A stretch of DNA of 21,467 nt from an uncultured Bacteroidales bacterium (GTDB taxonomy: Bacteria; Bacteroidota; Bacteroidia; Bacteroidales; Paludibacteraceae): the NCBI GenBank assembly GCA_903929065.1, contig CAIYTJ010000671.1, forward strand, positions 1 to 21,467. The letters run 5' to 3'. The notes below the pieces were generated by a model that worked only from the letters and a program-made list of their open reading frames with translations, was not told the DNA's origin and searched no databases. The position numbers and the translations under genes were made by a program. How positions within the stretch are numbered: position 1 is the stretch's first letter; each line of letters begins with the position of its first letter. Shown in pieces: positions 7,419-15,871 of the stretch.

Positions 7419-8942
7419 TTATTTCTTTGACTGTTCAATCAGTTTCTGTCCTTTGGCAATCGCATCATCAATAGTTCCAACGCTCAGGAATGCCATTTCC
7501 GGAAGATAATCCAATTCGCCATCTAAAATCATTTTAAATCCGCGGATCGTTTCTTCGATAGAAACCATTACTCCGGGTTGTCCGGTAAATTGCGATGCCA
7601 TATACATTGGTTGCGAAAGGAAGCGTTGCACCTTGCGGGCACGGGTCACCACCAAACGGTCTTCTTCCGAAAGCTCTTCCATACCCAGAATCGAAATAAT
7701 ATCCTGAAGCTCTTTATTGCGCTGCAAAATTTGTTTTACGCGTTGAGCCGTATTATAATGATCTTCGCCAATAACCAGTGGATCAAGAATTCGAGAAGTT
7801 GATTCCAATGGATCCACAGCCGGAAAAATACCAAGTTCCGAAATCTTACGACTCAAAACGGTTGTTGCATCCAAATGCGAGAAAGTCGTTGCCGGAGCCG
7901 GGTCGGTCAAGTCATCGGCAGGCACATAAACTGCCTGAACTGAAGTGATAGAACCGTTTTTAGTCGAAGTAATGCGTTCCTGCATAGTTCCCATTTCAGT
8001 AGCCAACGTTGGTTGGTAACCTACTGCCGAAGGCATACGTCCCAGCAACGCCGAAACTTCCGAACCCGCTTGAGTGAAACGGAATATATTATCGATAAAA
8101 AACAGAATATCGCGTCCGCCGCCGGCTTCGCCACCACCATCACGGAATGATTCGGCAATTGTCAAACCGGATAAAGCTACCGAAGAACGTGCTCCCGGCG
8201 GTTCGTTCATTTGTCCGAACACCAGCGTTACCTGTGATTTTTCAACTTCATTATAATCAATTTTCGACAAATCCCAGTTGCCTTCTTCCATGCTTTTCTT
8301 GAATTCAGTGCCGTAACGGATTACGTCCGATTCAATCATTTCGCGCAACAGGTCATTTCCTTCACGTGTACGTTCACCTACACCGGCAAACACCGAGAAT
8401 CCATCATGACCTTTAGCGATATTATTAATAAGTTCCTGAATCAAAACAGTTTTACCAACGCCTGCACCACCAAAAAGACCGATTTTACCTCCTTTTACAT
8501 ACGGTTCGAGCAAATCAATTACCTTAATACCGGTAGTCAAAACTTCCTGACTTGTTGTCAGTTCTTCGAATTTTGGCGGTTCGCGGTGAATAGGATATGC
8601 CCCTTTTTTGTCAAGCAATTTCATACCGTCAATCGAGTCACCGATTACATTCATCAAACGGCCTTTCACCTGATTACCAACCGGCATAGAAATAGCAGTT
8701 CCACGCGAAACAGCTTCCAAACCACGACGAAGTCCGTCGGTTGAATCCATGGCCACCGTACGAACTGTGTTTTCACCAATATGCTGCTGAATTTCAACAA
8801 TCAGTTCTTTTCCATTTCCACGGTCGATGCTTAAGGCATCATGAATGGCCGGCAACTTAAATTCTTCGTTTTCTTTCAAATCAAAGAAAACATCCACAAC
8901 CGGTCCAATGATTTGTGAGATATGTCCAATTAGCTCTGACAT
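7419..8942 (-). CDS. atpD: ATP synthase F1 beta subunit
   Basis: This is the catalytic subunit that makes ATP at the alpha-beta interfaces. Walker A GGAGVGKT is at residues 158-165, the catalytic glutamate E190 in GVGERTREG, and the DELSEED-type lever motif at 421-428 (MEELSEED). The 507 residues are about 45 longer than E. coli beta. The extra length includes an insertion around 207-236 (GTEFKKSMEEGNWDLSKIDY...) and a glycine-rich insertion at about 269-276 (GGGEAGGG) ahead of RDILFFIDNI. Both appear to be lineage features rather than defects. It is the first gene of the operon, with a good promoter about 57 nt upstream. The start MSELIGHISQIIGPVVDV is canonical. Confidence 0.98.
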   Translation of the reverse strand: MSELIGHISQIIGPVVDVFFDLKENEEFKLPAIHDALSIDRGNGKELIVEIQQHIGENTVRTVAMDSTDGLRRGLEAVSRGTAISMPVGNQVKGRLMNVIGDSIDGMKLLDKKGAYPIHREPPKFEELTTSQEVLTTGIKVIDLLEPYVKGGKIGLFGGAGVGKTVLIQELINNIAKGHDGFSVFAGVGERTREGNDLLREMIESDVIRYGTEFKKSMEEGNWDLSKIDYNEVEKSQVTLVFGQMNEPPGARSSVALSGLTIAESFRDGGGEAGGGRDILFFIDNIFRFTQAGSEVSALLGRMPSAVGYQPTLATEMGTMQERITSTKNGSITSVQAVYVPADDLTDPAPATTFSHLDATTVLSRKISELGIFPAVDPLESTSRILDPLVIGEDHYNTAQRVKQILQRNKELQDIISILGMEELSEEDRLVVTRARKVQRFLSQPMYMASQFTGQPGVMVSIEETIRGFKMILDGELDYLPEMAFLSVGTIDDAIAKGQKLIEQSKK

Positions 8943-8998
8943 AGGTTTATATCGTTTTGATAATTAATTATTCGTTCAAATTATTTAAAAAAGTGTCG

Positions 8999-9029
8999 CA
9001 AATTTACAAATTATAATCTGCATAACAAA
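8999..9029 (-). promoter_or_regulatory. Promoter of the atp operon
   Basis: On the minus strand TTTG (9029-9026), 19 nt, then TAAATTTG (9006-8999) match the Bacteroidota -33/-7 consensus TTTG-N19-TANNTTTG exactly. Transcription should begin near 8990, giving a leader of about 50 nt before atpD. No other promoter of this quality is visible inside the operon. Confidence 0.8.
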
Positions 9030-9036
9030 AGGCAAT

Positions 9037-9051
9037 TTGTAATAATTACAA
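9037..9051. promoter_or_regulatory. 15-bp palindrome upstream of the atp promoter
   Basis: TTGTAATAATTACAA is a perfect palindrome around a central A. It ends 8 nt upstream of the -33 element of the atp promoter and 26 nt after the lepA stop. No T-tract follows on the minus strand, so it does not look like a lepA terminator. It may be a regulator-binding site (inference). Confidence 0.35.
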
Positions 9052-9076
9052 CTTTAATGCATCTTTTTTCAGAAAT

Positions 9077-10864
9077 TTAATCCAGCTTCAACACTTCCAA
9101 AAACGCTTTCTGTGGAACTTCCACGTTGCCGATTTGTTTCATGCGTTTTTTCCCCTTTTTCTGTTTTTCCAACAGCTTGCGTTTACGGCTGATATCACCG
9201 CCATAACATTTGGCTGTCACGTCTTTACGCACCGCCTTTATAGTTTCGCGTGAAATGATTTTGGCGCCGATAGCTGCCTGTACGGCAATGTCAAACTGCT
9301 GGCGCGGAATCAGTTCTTTTAGTTTTTCGCACATGCGTTTGCCAAGGGGAACGGCATTGTCTACGTGAATCAGACACGAAAGTGCATCCACCATTTCACC
9401 ATTGAGCAATATATCGAGACGGATTAATTTCGAAGGACGGAATCCGTTCATGTGATAATCGAATGATGCATACCCTTTTGAAATACTTTTCAGGCGGTCG
9501 TAAAAGTCGAATACGATTTCACCCAACGGCAAATCATAAATCAATTCCATTCGGTTTCCGGAAATATAGTTTTGCTTCACCAGTTCACCACGTTTGCCCA
9601 GGCAAAGCGTCATAATCTGTCCAATAAAATCAGTACGTGTAATAATGGAAGCACGAATAAACGGTTCTTCAATGCGGTCGATGGCCATAATATCCGGCAA
9701 ACCCGACGGATTATGCACCTCTATCAAATCTCCTTTATTGGTATACACTTTATAGGAAACGTTCGGCACGGTGGTAATCACATTCATGTCGAATTCGCGG
9801 TCGAGGCGCTCCTGAATGATTTCCATGTGGAGCATTCCCAGGAATCCGCAACGAAAACCGAATCCCAGCGCCACCGACGATTCCGCTTCAAAAGTCAGCG
9901 AAGCATCATTCAATTGTAATTTTTCTATTGAATTCCGTAAATCTTCGAAATCTTCGGTCTCTATAGGATAAACCCCGGCAAAAACCATCGGTTTTACTTC
10001 CTGAAATCCTTCTATTGATTTTGGACATGGACGTTTTACATGGGTAATCGTATCACCCACTTTTACTTCTTTCGAAGTTTTGATGCCGGAAATAATATAC
10101 CCCACATTTCCCGCACTCAGCGTTTTGGTGGGCGACATTTCCAGTTTCAGAATGCCTATTTCCTCCGCATAATATTCTTTTTCGGTATTGACAAACTTCA
10201 CTAAATCACCTTTGTTGATTGTTCCGTTTACAATTTTGAAGTAAGCAATAATACCTCGGAATGAATTAAATACCGAATCGAAAATAAGACATTGCAACGG
10301 AGCTTCCGGATCGCCTTTGGGGGCAGGAACACGGGTGACAATGGCTTCCAGAATTTCCATAACTCCCATACCCGTTTTACCGCTGGCACGCATTATTTCT
10401 TCGGGCTTGCAACCCAATAGTTCCACAATCTGATCTTCCACTTCCTCGGGCATGGCATTATCCATGTCCATTTTATTCATGATGGGGATAATTTCCAAAT
10501 CATGTTCCAACGCCATGTAGAGATTGGAAATAGTCTGAGCCTGAATGCCTTGTGTAGCATCCACAATCAGCAACGCACCTTCGCAGGCAGCAATTGAACG
10601 CGAAACTTCGTACGAAAAATCGACGTGTCCCGGGGTATCAATCAGATTAAAAATATATTCCTCGCCGTTGAGTTTATAACTCATCTGGATAGCATGACTT
10701 TTGATTGTAATGCCGCGTTCGCGCTCCAGATCCATGTTATCAAGCACCTGTGCCTGCATTTCTTTACCGGCAACGGTATTGGTATATTCCAGAAGGCGGT
10801 CGGCTAACGTACTTTTCCCGTGATCAATGTGGGCTATAATACAGAAATTGCGGATATTATTCAT
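9077..10864 (-). CDS. lepA: Elongation factor 4 (LepA GTPase)
   Basis: A ribosome-associated translational GTPase related to EF-G. The 595 residues match the family. The GTP-binding motifs are AHIDHGKS (11-18), DTPGH (76-80) and NKMD (130-133), and the switch I region has RERGITIK (48-55). The LepA-specific C-terminal domain is present, with ECYGG-like 'AKCYGGDISRKRKLLEKQKKGKKRMK' in the last fifty residues. The start codon at 10864 gives the standard N-terminus MNNIRNFCIIAHIDHGK. The gene has its own putative promoter, and no terminator separates it from atpD 134 nt downstream, so some read-through into atp is possible. Confidence 0.98.
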   Translation of the reverse strand: MNNIRNFCIIAHIDHGKSTLADRLLEYTNTVAGKEMQAQVLDNMDLERERGITIKSHAIQMSYKLNGEEYIFNLIDTPGHVDFSYEVSRSIAACEGALLIVDATQGIQAQTISNLYMALEHDLEIIPIMNKMDMDNAMPEEVEDQIVELLGCKPEEIMRASGKTGMGVMEILEAIVTRVPAPKGDPEAPLQCLIFDSVFNSFRGIIAYFKIVNGTINKGDLVKFVNTEKEYYAEEIGILKLEMSPTKTLSAGNVGYIISGIKTSKEVKVGDTITHVKRPCPKSIEGFQEVKPMVFAGVYPIETEDFEDLRNSIEKLQLNDASLTFEAESSVALGFGFRCGFLGMLHMEIIQERLDREFDMNVITTVPNVSYKVYTNKGDLIEVHNPSGLPDIMAIDRIEEPFIRASIITRTDFIGQIMTLCLGKRGELVKQNYISGNRMELIYDLPLGEIVFDFYDRLKSISKGYASFDYHMNGFRPSKLIRLDILLNGEMVDALSCLIHVDNAVPLGKRMCEKLKELIPRQQFDIAVQAAIGAKIISRETIKAVRKDVTAKCYGGDISRKRKLLEKQKKGKKRMKQIGNVEVPQKAFLEVLKLD

Positions 10865-10895
10865 TCGTAATTTTCTTCAATTTTCGTTTGGTTTG

Positions 10896-10926
10896 CAAAA
10901 GTACAAAAAAAGGATGAATAAAGAAA
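10896..10926 (-). promoter_or_regulatory. Putative lepA promoter
   Basis: TACTTTTG (minus strand, 10903-10896) fits the -7 consensus TANNTTTG. TTTC at 10926-10923, exactly 19 nt upstream, is one base off the TTTG -33 element. The leader before the lepA ATG would be about 25 nt. Confidence 0.55.
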
Positions 10927-10962
10927 GATAGCTACTGATTCAAAATTGTTTACAAAAAAAAA

Positions 10963-10984
10963 CTCCGACTAGTTAATGTCGGAG
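10963..10984 (-). terminator. Terminator after the PPC-domain gene
   Basis: CTCCGAC (10963-10969) and GTCGGAG (10978-10984) form a perfect 7-bp stem with an 8-nt loop, followed on the minus strand by a run of nine T at 10962-10954. It starts 16 nt after the stop of the last gene in the four-gene operon. T residues on the other side would also allow function in the opposite direction. Confidence 0.88.
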
Positions 10985-10999
10985 CTTTTTCATATTTTT

Positions 11000-13117
11000 T
11001 CAATCCCTCGTAATCACTATGATTGGACTCATTTCGCGATACTTCGCATTTTCAAAAGTGCGTTTTCCGCGTTGGTCTATTTCTCCGTTTACAGTTCCGA
11101 TAATCATTATTCCAAAGCGTAACTTTCTTTGTTTCTGAATATCACCTGATCGCACTGAAATTCTTAGAGTTTTCTCTGTTTCACCTGGCAGAACTTTAAC
11201 GGCAGTCATCACTATATTTTTATTTTTTGGATAAACCGATAATTCAATCGGGTCTTTAAAATCGGCATTCCATTTAATCCGGACAGGTAGTGTAAGAACA
11301 GTATCTGTTTGGGCAAATGGAATCCGAAATTCTCCACCGGTATAGAACTCCGACGGAAATTCAATCCTGAAAGGTGCTTTGGGTGTAACTTCGAGCGAAA
11401 AACCCGCTGCCGGAATATTGTGGCGATAATAAAAAGCCTGCATCATTTCATCTGCAGCCACGGCATTTTCAGTTTTATTTTCCAATTGATTTTTGGGGTC
11501 GAACACGGAAGCATTTAGCTTTAAATCATAATTGCCTTCACGACTGTTTTCAGGAACCGTAACCGAAACTTCCTTCTTCTTTGCACCAGCAAATATTTTT
11601 AAATTACTGAGTTTTGTTCCTGACGGCAACCCGCTGAGGTTTAATTCAATAGGTTTATTGATTTTATCCCTGGAATTGATTGTTACCGTAAAAACCGAAG
11701 TTCCGCCACGGGCAACGGATAAAGTGGCCGGTGAAACAAACACTTCAAAAGGCAACGTTGCTTTCTTTTTTTCGAGCACATAAAAATAATTACTTCCACG
11801 GTTATCCAACACATCTTCAACCTGCAACAGATACCTGCCGGGAATTTTGAAGGTGCATGTTAACTGTGGGTCGGCATGAAAAGTCATCAAACCCTGCATG
11901 TCGTCTTCCACATCGTCCGCTTCGGCAAGCAATTTTCCCGATTCGTCGAGTAACCGCAACCGGCCATCGAGCAACGAACCAATCCGGCGCGCCATCACTT
12001 CAAAAGTCACTGTTTCATTGGCATCAGCCATATAAATATACTGCTTTGATCGGTTTCTCACATCGAGCGTATCAAAAAATACCTGATTATTCGAAATCTG
12101 CCACCTATTTTTATCATTCACCGACAGATTGGAAGATTTATTCACGCCCCAGAACGGAATGGAATTGGAGATTTCACCATTTTTACCAATGGCAGTAATT
12201 GAATTGTATCCTTCGTTGTCGGGTGCATAATTCAACTTCGTTGATTTCAGATTGACTCCGGTTAGAATGATTTCTGTTTTTTTACCCACTTTGGCAGCTG
12301 CCGGATAAACCGATTGAATAAACGGTATTTCGCCCAATTCAATCCGGTACGTAAAATCTTCGCGACCACGGTAAATGGCATCATGAATAGCTAATGTATA
12401 CGTATCTGTTTCAGGAACTTTCAGAATAACGGTCGGGTCAACATTATTGCGATAATCGTCGCAATAAGCCACTTCTTTTCCACGGCTGTTTTTTAAACTA
12501 ATAGCAGACTGAAACCAACCCGGCACGGCATCAGCAATAAATGGAACCAATGCACGCGCTTTCACCGAAGCCACTAACGTTATTCCTTTTTCAGCTTTGA
12601 AACTAAAATAATCGGTTTCACCCGGCAAAACCTGGCCGCACAAAACAGCGGGAAGTTTCTCTACCGGATTTGGTTTTTGGGCTGTTGAACCTTTCACTTC
12701 AGGTACATTCGGATATTGCCCGATTTCAAAATTTAGTTTGTTCGAAATTCCTGCAGTCGACTGTAAACGCAAATCGCGCAAACCCGGAGCGGCATTTTTA
12801 TCAATGATAACCCGAATTTTTAGCTGATCGGCAAGCTGCGGACTGCTCTGGTCATCAAGTTTGCGGGATTTTTTCTTTTTCAGCACCGTTTGTTCCTGTT
12901 CATCCGGCTTGACAATTTCAGCCGTTACGCCTTTTCCACTTACAATTACACTCGTGGCTTTGTTTACATTTAAGCCGCCAACGGTGATGTCGGCAGTTGT
13001 GCCACGTTCAGCTCCTGCGGGATAAATATAACCGACTGACATTTTCTGTGCCTGAACTGTTGCTGTAATAATTAATACCGCAGCGAACAATATATTGAAT
13101 CTCAATGATTTTGCCAT
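11000..13117 (-). CDS. Exported PPC-domain protein of the DUF1501/DUF1549 gene set
   Basis: A 705-residue protein with a Sec signal peptide (MAKSLRFNILFAAVLIITATVQAQ, cut near residue 24). It then looks like a chain of beta-sandwich domains. Residues about 164-262 (LPGETDYFSFKAEKGITLVASV... through DTYTLAIHDAIYRGREDF) match a bacterial pre-peptidase C-terminal (PPC) domain. A second PPC-like unit spans about 358-455 (SKQYIYMADANETVTFEV... PGRYLLQVEDVLDN). The C-terminal 250 residues are Ig-like and carry no protease motif. Proteins of this kind sit beside DUF1501 and DUF1549/DUF1553 genes in Planctomycetes and Verrucomicrobia. It begins 12 nt after the DUF1501 gene and ends the operon before a terminator. 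Binding of carbohydrate or cell-surface material is a guess. Confidence 0.85.
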   Translation of the reverse strand: MAKSLRFNILFAAVLIITATVQAQKMSVGYIYPAGAERGTTADITVGGLNVNKATSVIVSGKGVTAEIVKPDEQEQTVLKKKKSRKLDDQSSPQLADQLKIRVIIDKNAAPGLRDLRLQSTAGISNKLNFEIGQYPNVPEVKGSTAQKPNPVEKLPAVLCGQVLPGETDYFSFKAEKGITLVASVKARALVPFIADAVPGWFQSAISLKNSRGKEVAYCDDYRNNVDPTVILKVPETDTYTLAIHDAIYRGREDFTYRIELGEIPFIQSVYPAAAKVGKKTEIILTGVNLKSTKLNYAPDNEGYNSITAIGKNGEISNSIPFWGVNKSSNLSVNDKNRWQISNNQVFFDTLDVRNRSKQYIYMADANETVTFEVMARRIGSLLDGRLRLLDESGKLLAEADDVEDDMQGLMTFHADPQLTCTFKIPGRYLLQVEDVLDNRGSNYFYVLEKKKATLPFEVFVSPATLSVARGGTSVFTVTINSRDKINKPIELNLSGLPSGTKLSNLKIFAGAKKKEVSVTVPENSREGNYDLKLNASVFDPKNQLENKTENAVAADEMMQAFYYRHNIPAAGFSLEVTPKAPFRIEFPSEFYTGGEFRIPFAQTDTVLTLPVRIKWNADFKDPIELSVYPKNKNIVMTAVKVLPGETEKTLRISVRSGDIQKQRKLRFGIMIIGTVNGEIDQRGKRTFENAKYREMSPIIVITRD

Positions 13118-13129
13118 AATTACGAAGGA

Positions 13130-14401
13130 TTATTTTTTTATCAATTCAAGCAGCAACCCGTTACTTTGACCGCTTTTGTCAAGCGAAGGCAACATGGGCA
13201 AATTCCCTTCAATTGCATGTGGCAATGTACCGTAAGGGTCAATTCCCATCTGTTTATACACAGTTCCTATCAAATCACACGGAAAAACTTTTCGTTCCAC
13301 CACTTTTTCTCCGGTGGCATCGGTTTTTCCAATCACTTTTCCGGGAATAAAACCGCCACCCGCCACCAGGTACGAAAAGGCAGCACTGAAATGTCCACGA
13401 CCGCCGTTCCAAGGGGCTTCCCACAACACGCGTGGTGTCCGACCAAACTCACCACCGCACATCACAATGGTGTTTTGCAGCAATCCCTTTTCATCCAGGT
13501 CGGTCAGCAACGCCCATAACGCCCGATCCAGTTCAGGCAACATTTGATTCATCTTCGGGAAATGAACTTTGTGCGTATCCCAACCGGTAGTCCGTACATT
13601 GATAACCGGCACTCCGGCTTCAACCAGTCTGCGGGCAACCAGGCAAGACTGCCCGAGGCGATTCATGCCGTACTTTTCACGCATTTCTTTGGTTTCGGTT
13701 GAAAGATTAAAAACTTCTTTCAACTTTCCGCTGATCAGTTCCACATTTTGTGAACGAAGCGATTGAATAGCAACCTCATCCACCCCGTTCATCCGGTCTT
13801 TATTTTGAGTTTCAAAACCCGCAAGCAGGTTTATCCGGTTTTTAAATTTATCAGCGGGCACCAATGTATTTACCAATCCTTCCACTTCAAAAACATCTTT
13901 TTCGGGTGCTCCTTTGGTACCGAACGATTTGAATGAATTTCCCAGAAAACCACCTTCATTGAAACGGTTATTGGCTTCGACAAGCGAAATGTAAGGCGGC
14001 AAAATGCCTTTATACGAATTCTGCAGTTTATATGAAATTACCGCACCAAACGATGGATAAACCACTGATCCTCCGCTCATATCGCCGGTTATCATGGCGT
14101 AATGTCCGGTTTCATGTCCATTAAAACCGTGTGTCATACTTCGGATCAGGCTGAATTTATCGGCAATTTTACTGAGTAACGGGAGTTTTTCACCCAACAC
14201 AATTTCCGGCACATTGGTTTGCTGTACATTTTTATAATTGCCGTAAATATCGCGTGTGGCTTCCGGTTTCTGGTCGAACGTATCGGTTTGCGATGGACCA
14301 CCGTCCAGATAAATCAGAATAACCGATTTTGCCTGCTGTGCCTCAATACTTCCAATAATTAAAAGGAAGAAAATAATGCCGGGAATTCTTATTTTAAACA
14401 T
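13130..14401 (-). CDS. DUF1501 exported protein, alkaline-phosphatase/sulfatase fold
   Basis: A 423-residue protein with a Sec signal peptide (MFKIRIPGIIFFLLIIGSIEA-Q), where planctomycete relatives usually have Tat signals. Family motifs are visible: LIYLDGGPSQTDTFDQKP just after the signal, 'HGFNGHETGHYAMITG', 'GWDTHKVHF' and 'CGGEFGRTP'. The conserved Asp, His and Glu residues suggest a metal-dependent hydrolase of the alkaline-phosphatase superfamily. No substrate has been settled for DUF1501 to my knowledge. It follows the DUF1549/DUF1553 gene by 12 nt and precedes the PPC gene by 12 nt. The usual pairing of these three families suggests a joint function at the cell surface, perhaps polymer breakdown. 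Confidence 0.92.
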   Translation of the reverse strand: MFKIRIPGIIFFLLIIGSIEAQQAKSVILIYLDGGPSQTDTFDQKPEATRDIYGNYKNVQQTNVPEIVLGEKLPLLSKIADKFSLIRSMTHGFNGHETGHYAMITGDMSGGSVVYPSFGAVISYKLQNSYKGILPPYISLVEANNRFNEGGFLGNSFKSFGTKGAPEKDVFEVEGLVNTLVPADKFKNRINLLAGFETQNKDRMNGVDEVAIQSLRSQNVELISGKLKEVFNLSTETKEMREKYGMNRLGQSCLVARRLVEAGVPVINVRTTGWDTHKVHFPKMNQMLPELDRALWALLTDLDEKGLLQNTIVMCGGEFGRTPRVLWEAPWNGGRGHFSAAFSYLVAGGGFIPGKVIGKTDATGEKVVERKVFPCDLIGTVYKQMGIDPYGTLPHAIEGNLPMLPSLDKSGQSNGLLLELIKK

Positions 14402-14413
14402 AAAACGTCAGGA

Positions 14414-15859
14414 TTAATGGTTATACAAAAATTCAGAGCTGTTCAGTTCCATCCAGACCAAATCATAACACAACTGTTTGGTTGTCAGTTTATTTTGATT
14501 GGAATATGAATTGAATAACTGCATTTCTTTTTCGGTAGGATAACGGGATAACACCGTAAGTGTAACTGCTTTGCAAATGTCATTTAATGTCGGTTGATTT
14601 TTTATCAAATCATTCAACACCGGACTTTTTCGGATTTTAGTTTCCAATTCCGAGGAATTCATCAGAAATAGCAATTGCCTTGAGTTTAAACTTTTAACAT
14701 GTTGACGCTCCAGCGAAACATCCCTCGAAGCCCTGCCGAAAAGCTCCAGCGTGGTGCTCGAAACCGTGGCATCGCCCAGTTCCACCGAGTGTGTTCCGTT
14801 GGGGAAATACGAAAATGGTTCAGGAACGCGGCTGCTGTATTGGTCGGAAATGCCGGTTATATCGGCAATGGCATCAACTATCACTTCGGCATTCAGGCGG
14901 TTGGCTTTGAAAGTTCCAACACCGGAATTCGCACATTGAAAGGCATACGACGTCAGGATTTCACGAACAAGCGCTTTCATATCGTAACCTGAAGCGATAA
15001 ATTTTTTGGTGAGATAATCGAGCAAAGCGGGTTTGGATGGTAGATTTTGTGCATTCCAGTCGTCAGGCTCATTTACCAGTCCCTGACCCAGAATCCAGTA
15101 CCAGAGCCGGTTGGCCATCACACCGACAAACCGTTGATTTTTGGGTGAAGTAAGCCAATTTACATAAACTGTCCGCCAGTCATCATTTTCGGTCAGGGGC
15201 AATGAAATTCCATCAATGTTTACCTGATTTAATGGAGTTTTCATGTGGTAATCTATATACACAATCTCTTCTTTCCATTCCTTGGTGCTTTTGTAGCGGA
15301 TTTGTGTGAAAAACACATTCCCGTTATCGGTTGGTTTCCGGTTGCCCAGAAAGAGAAGTTGGATGTTTCCATAGATATTTTCAGGCGTTTTGCGTGGAAA
15401 GGCACGGTAAAAATTGACCGCCGGTGTTCGGAAATTACTTCCTTTCGATAAAAGTAATTCGCTGACCAGTTGATTATAAGGTGTATTCGAAGCTAATTTT
15501 TCATGCACCCAGCGATTGTAAGCCTGAACACCGTTGGGCCACAAATTGCTCGGAAATTCAGATTTTATCCGAAGCATGTCGCCCCACAGATTGCCGAAAT
15601 AAGTGAGATATTCGTCCGACTCAAGCAACGTATCAATCAATTTAGTTCGCTTGTTGGTGTCAGAGGAATTCAGAAATTCTGCTGCTTTTTCTTTCGAAGG
15701 CAATCGTCCGGTAACGCTCAGATAAGCACGGCGCAGAAAAACTTCATCGTTGCATAAAGCCGGTTTCTCGCCTTTTGTAACAAAAAATGAATCAATATTT
15801 TGTGCTGTAGCAATTGTGACAGAAAACAATAAAACGAAAGAGATTAAATAAATTCTCAT
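14414..15859 (-). CDS. Compact exported DUF1549/DUF1553 protein
   Basis: A 481-residue protein with a Sec signal peptide (MRIYLISFVLLFSVTIATAQ). The DUF1549 part starts right after it, with the pattern FLRRAYLSVTGRLPSKEKAAEFL (about residues 42-64). The DUF1553 part covers the second half, including RFVGVMANRLWYWILGQGLV and ending with LTVLSRYPTEKEM and DLVWMELNSSEFLYNH. Typical planctomycete members have 700-1000 residues and often a cytochrome domain (PSCyt1) at the front. Here no CxxCH haem site and no such domain exist, so this is a minimal version. It is the second gene of the operon, 12 nt after the chorismatase-like gene. Molecular function unknown. Confidence 0.9.
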   Translation of the reverse strand: MRIYLISFVLLFSVTIATAQNIDSFFVTKGEKPALCNDEVFLRRAYLSVTGRLPSKEKAAEFLNSSDTNKRTKLIDTLLESDEYLTYFGNLWGDMLRIKSEFPSNLWPNGVQAYNRWVHEKLASNTPYNQLVSELLLSKGSNFRTPAVNFYRAFPRKTPENIYGNIQLLFLGNRKPTDNGNVFFTQIRYKSTKEWKEEIVYIDYHMKTPLNQVNIDGISLPLTENDDWRTVYVNWLTSPKNQRFVGVMANRLWYWILGQGLVNEPDDWNAQNLPSKPALLDYLTKKFIASGYDMKALVREILTSYAFQCANSGVGTFKANRLNAEVIVDAIADITGISDQYSSRVPEPFSYFPNGTHSVELGDATVSSTTLELFGRASRDVSLERQHVKSLNSRQLLFLMNSSELETKIRKSPVLNDLIKNQPTLNDICKAVTLTVLSRYPTEKEMQLFNSYSNQNKLTTKQLCYDLVWMELNSSEFLYNH

Positions 15860-15871
15860 ATTGATTGTTTT

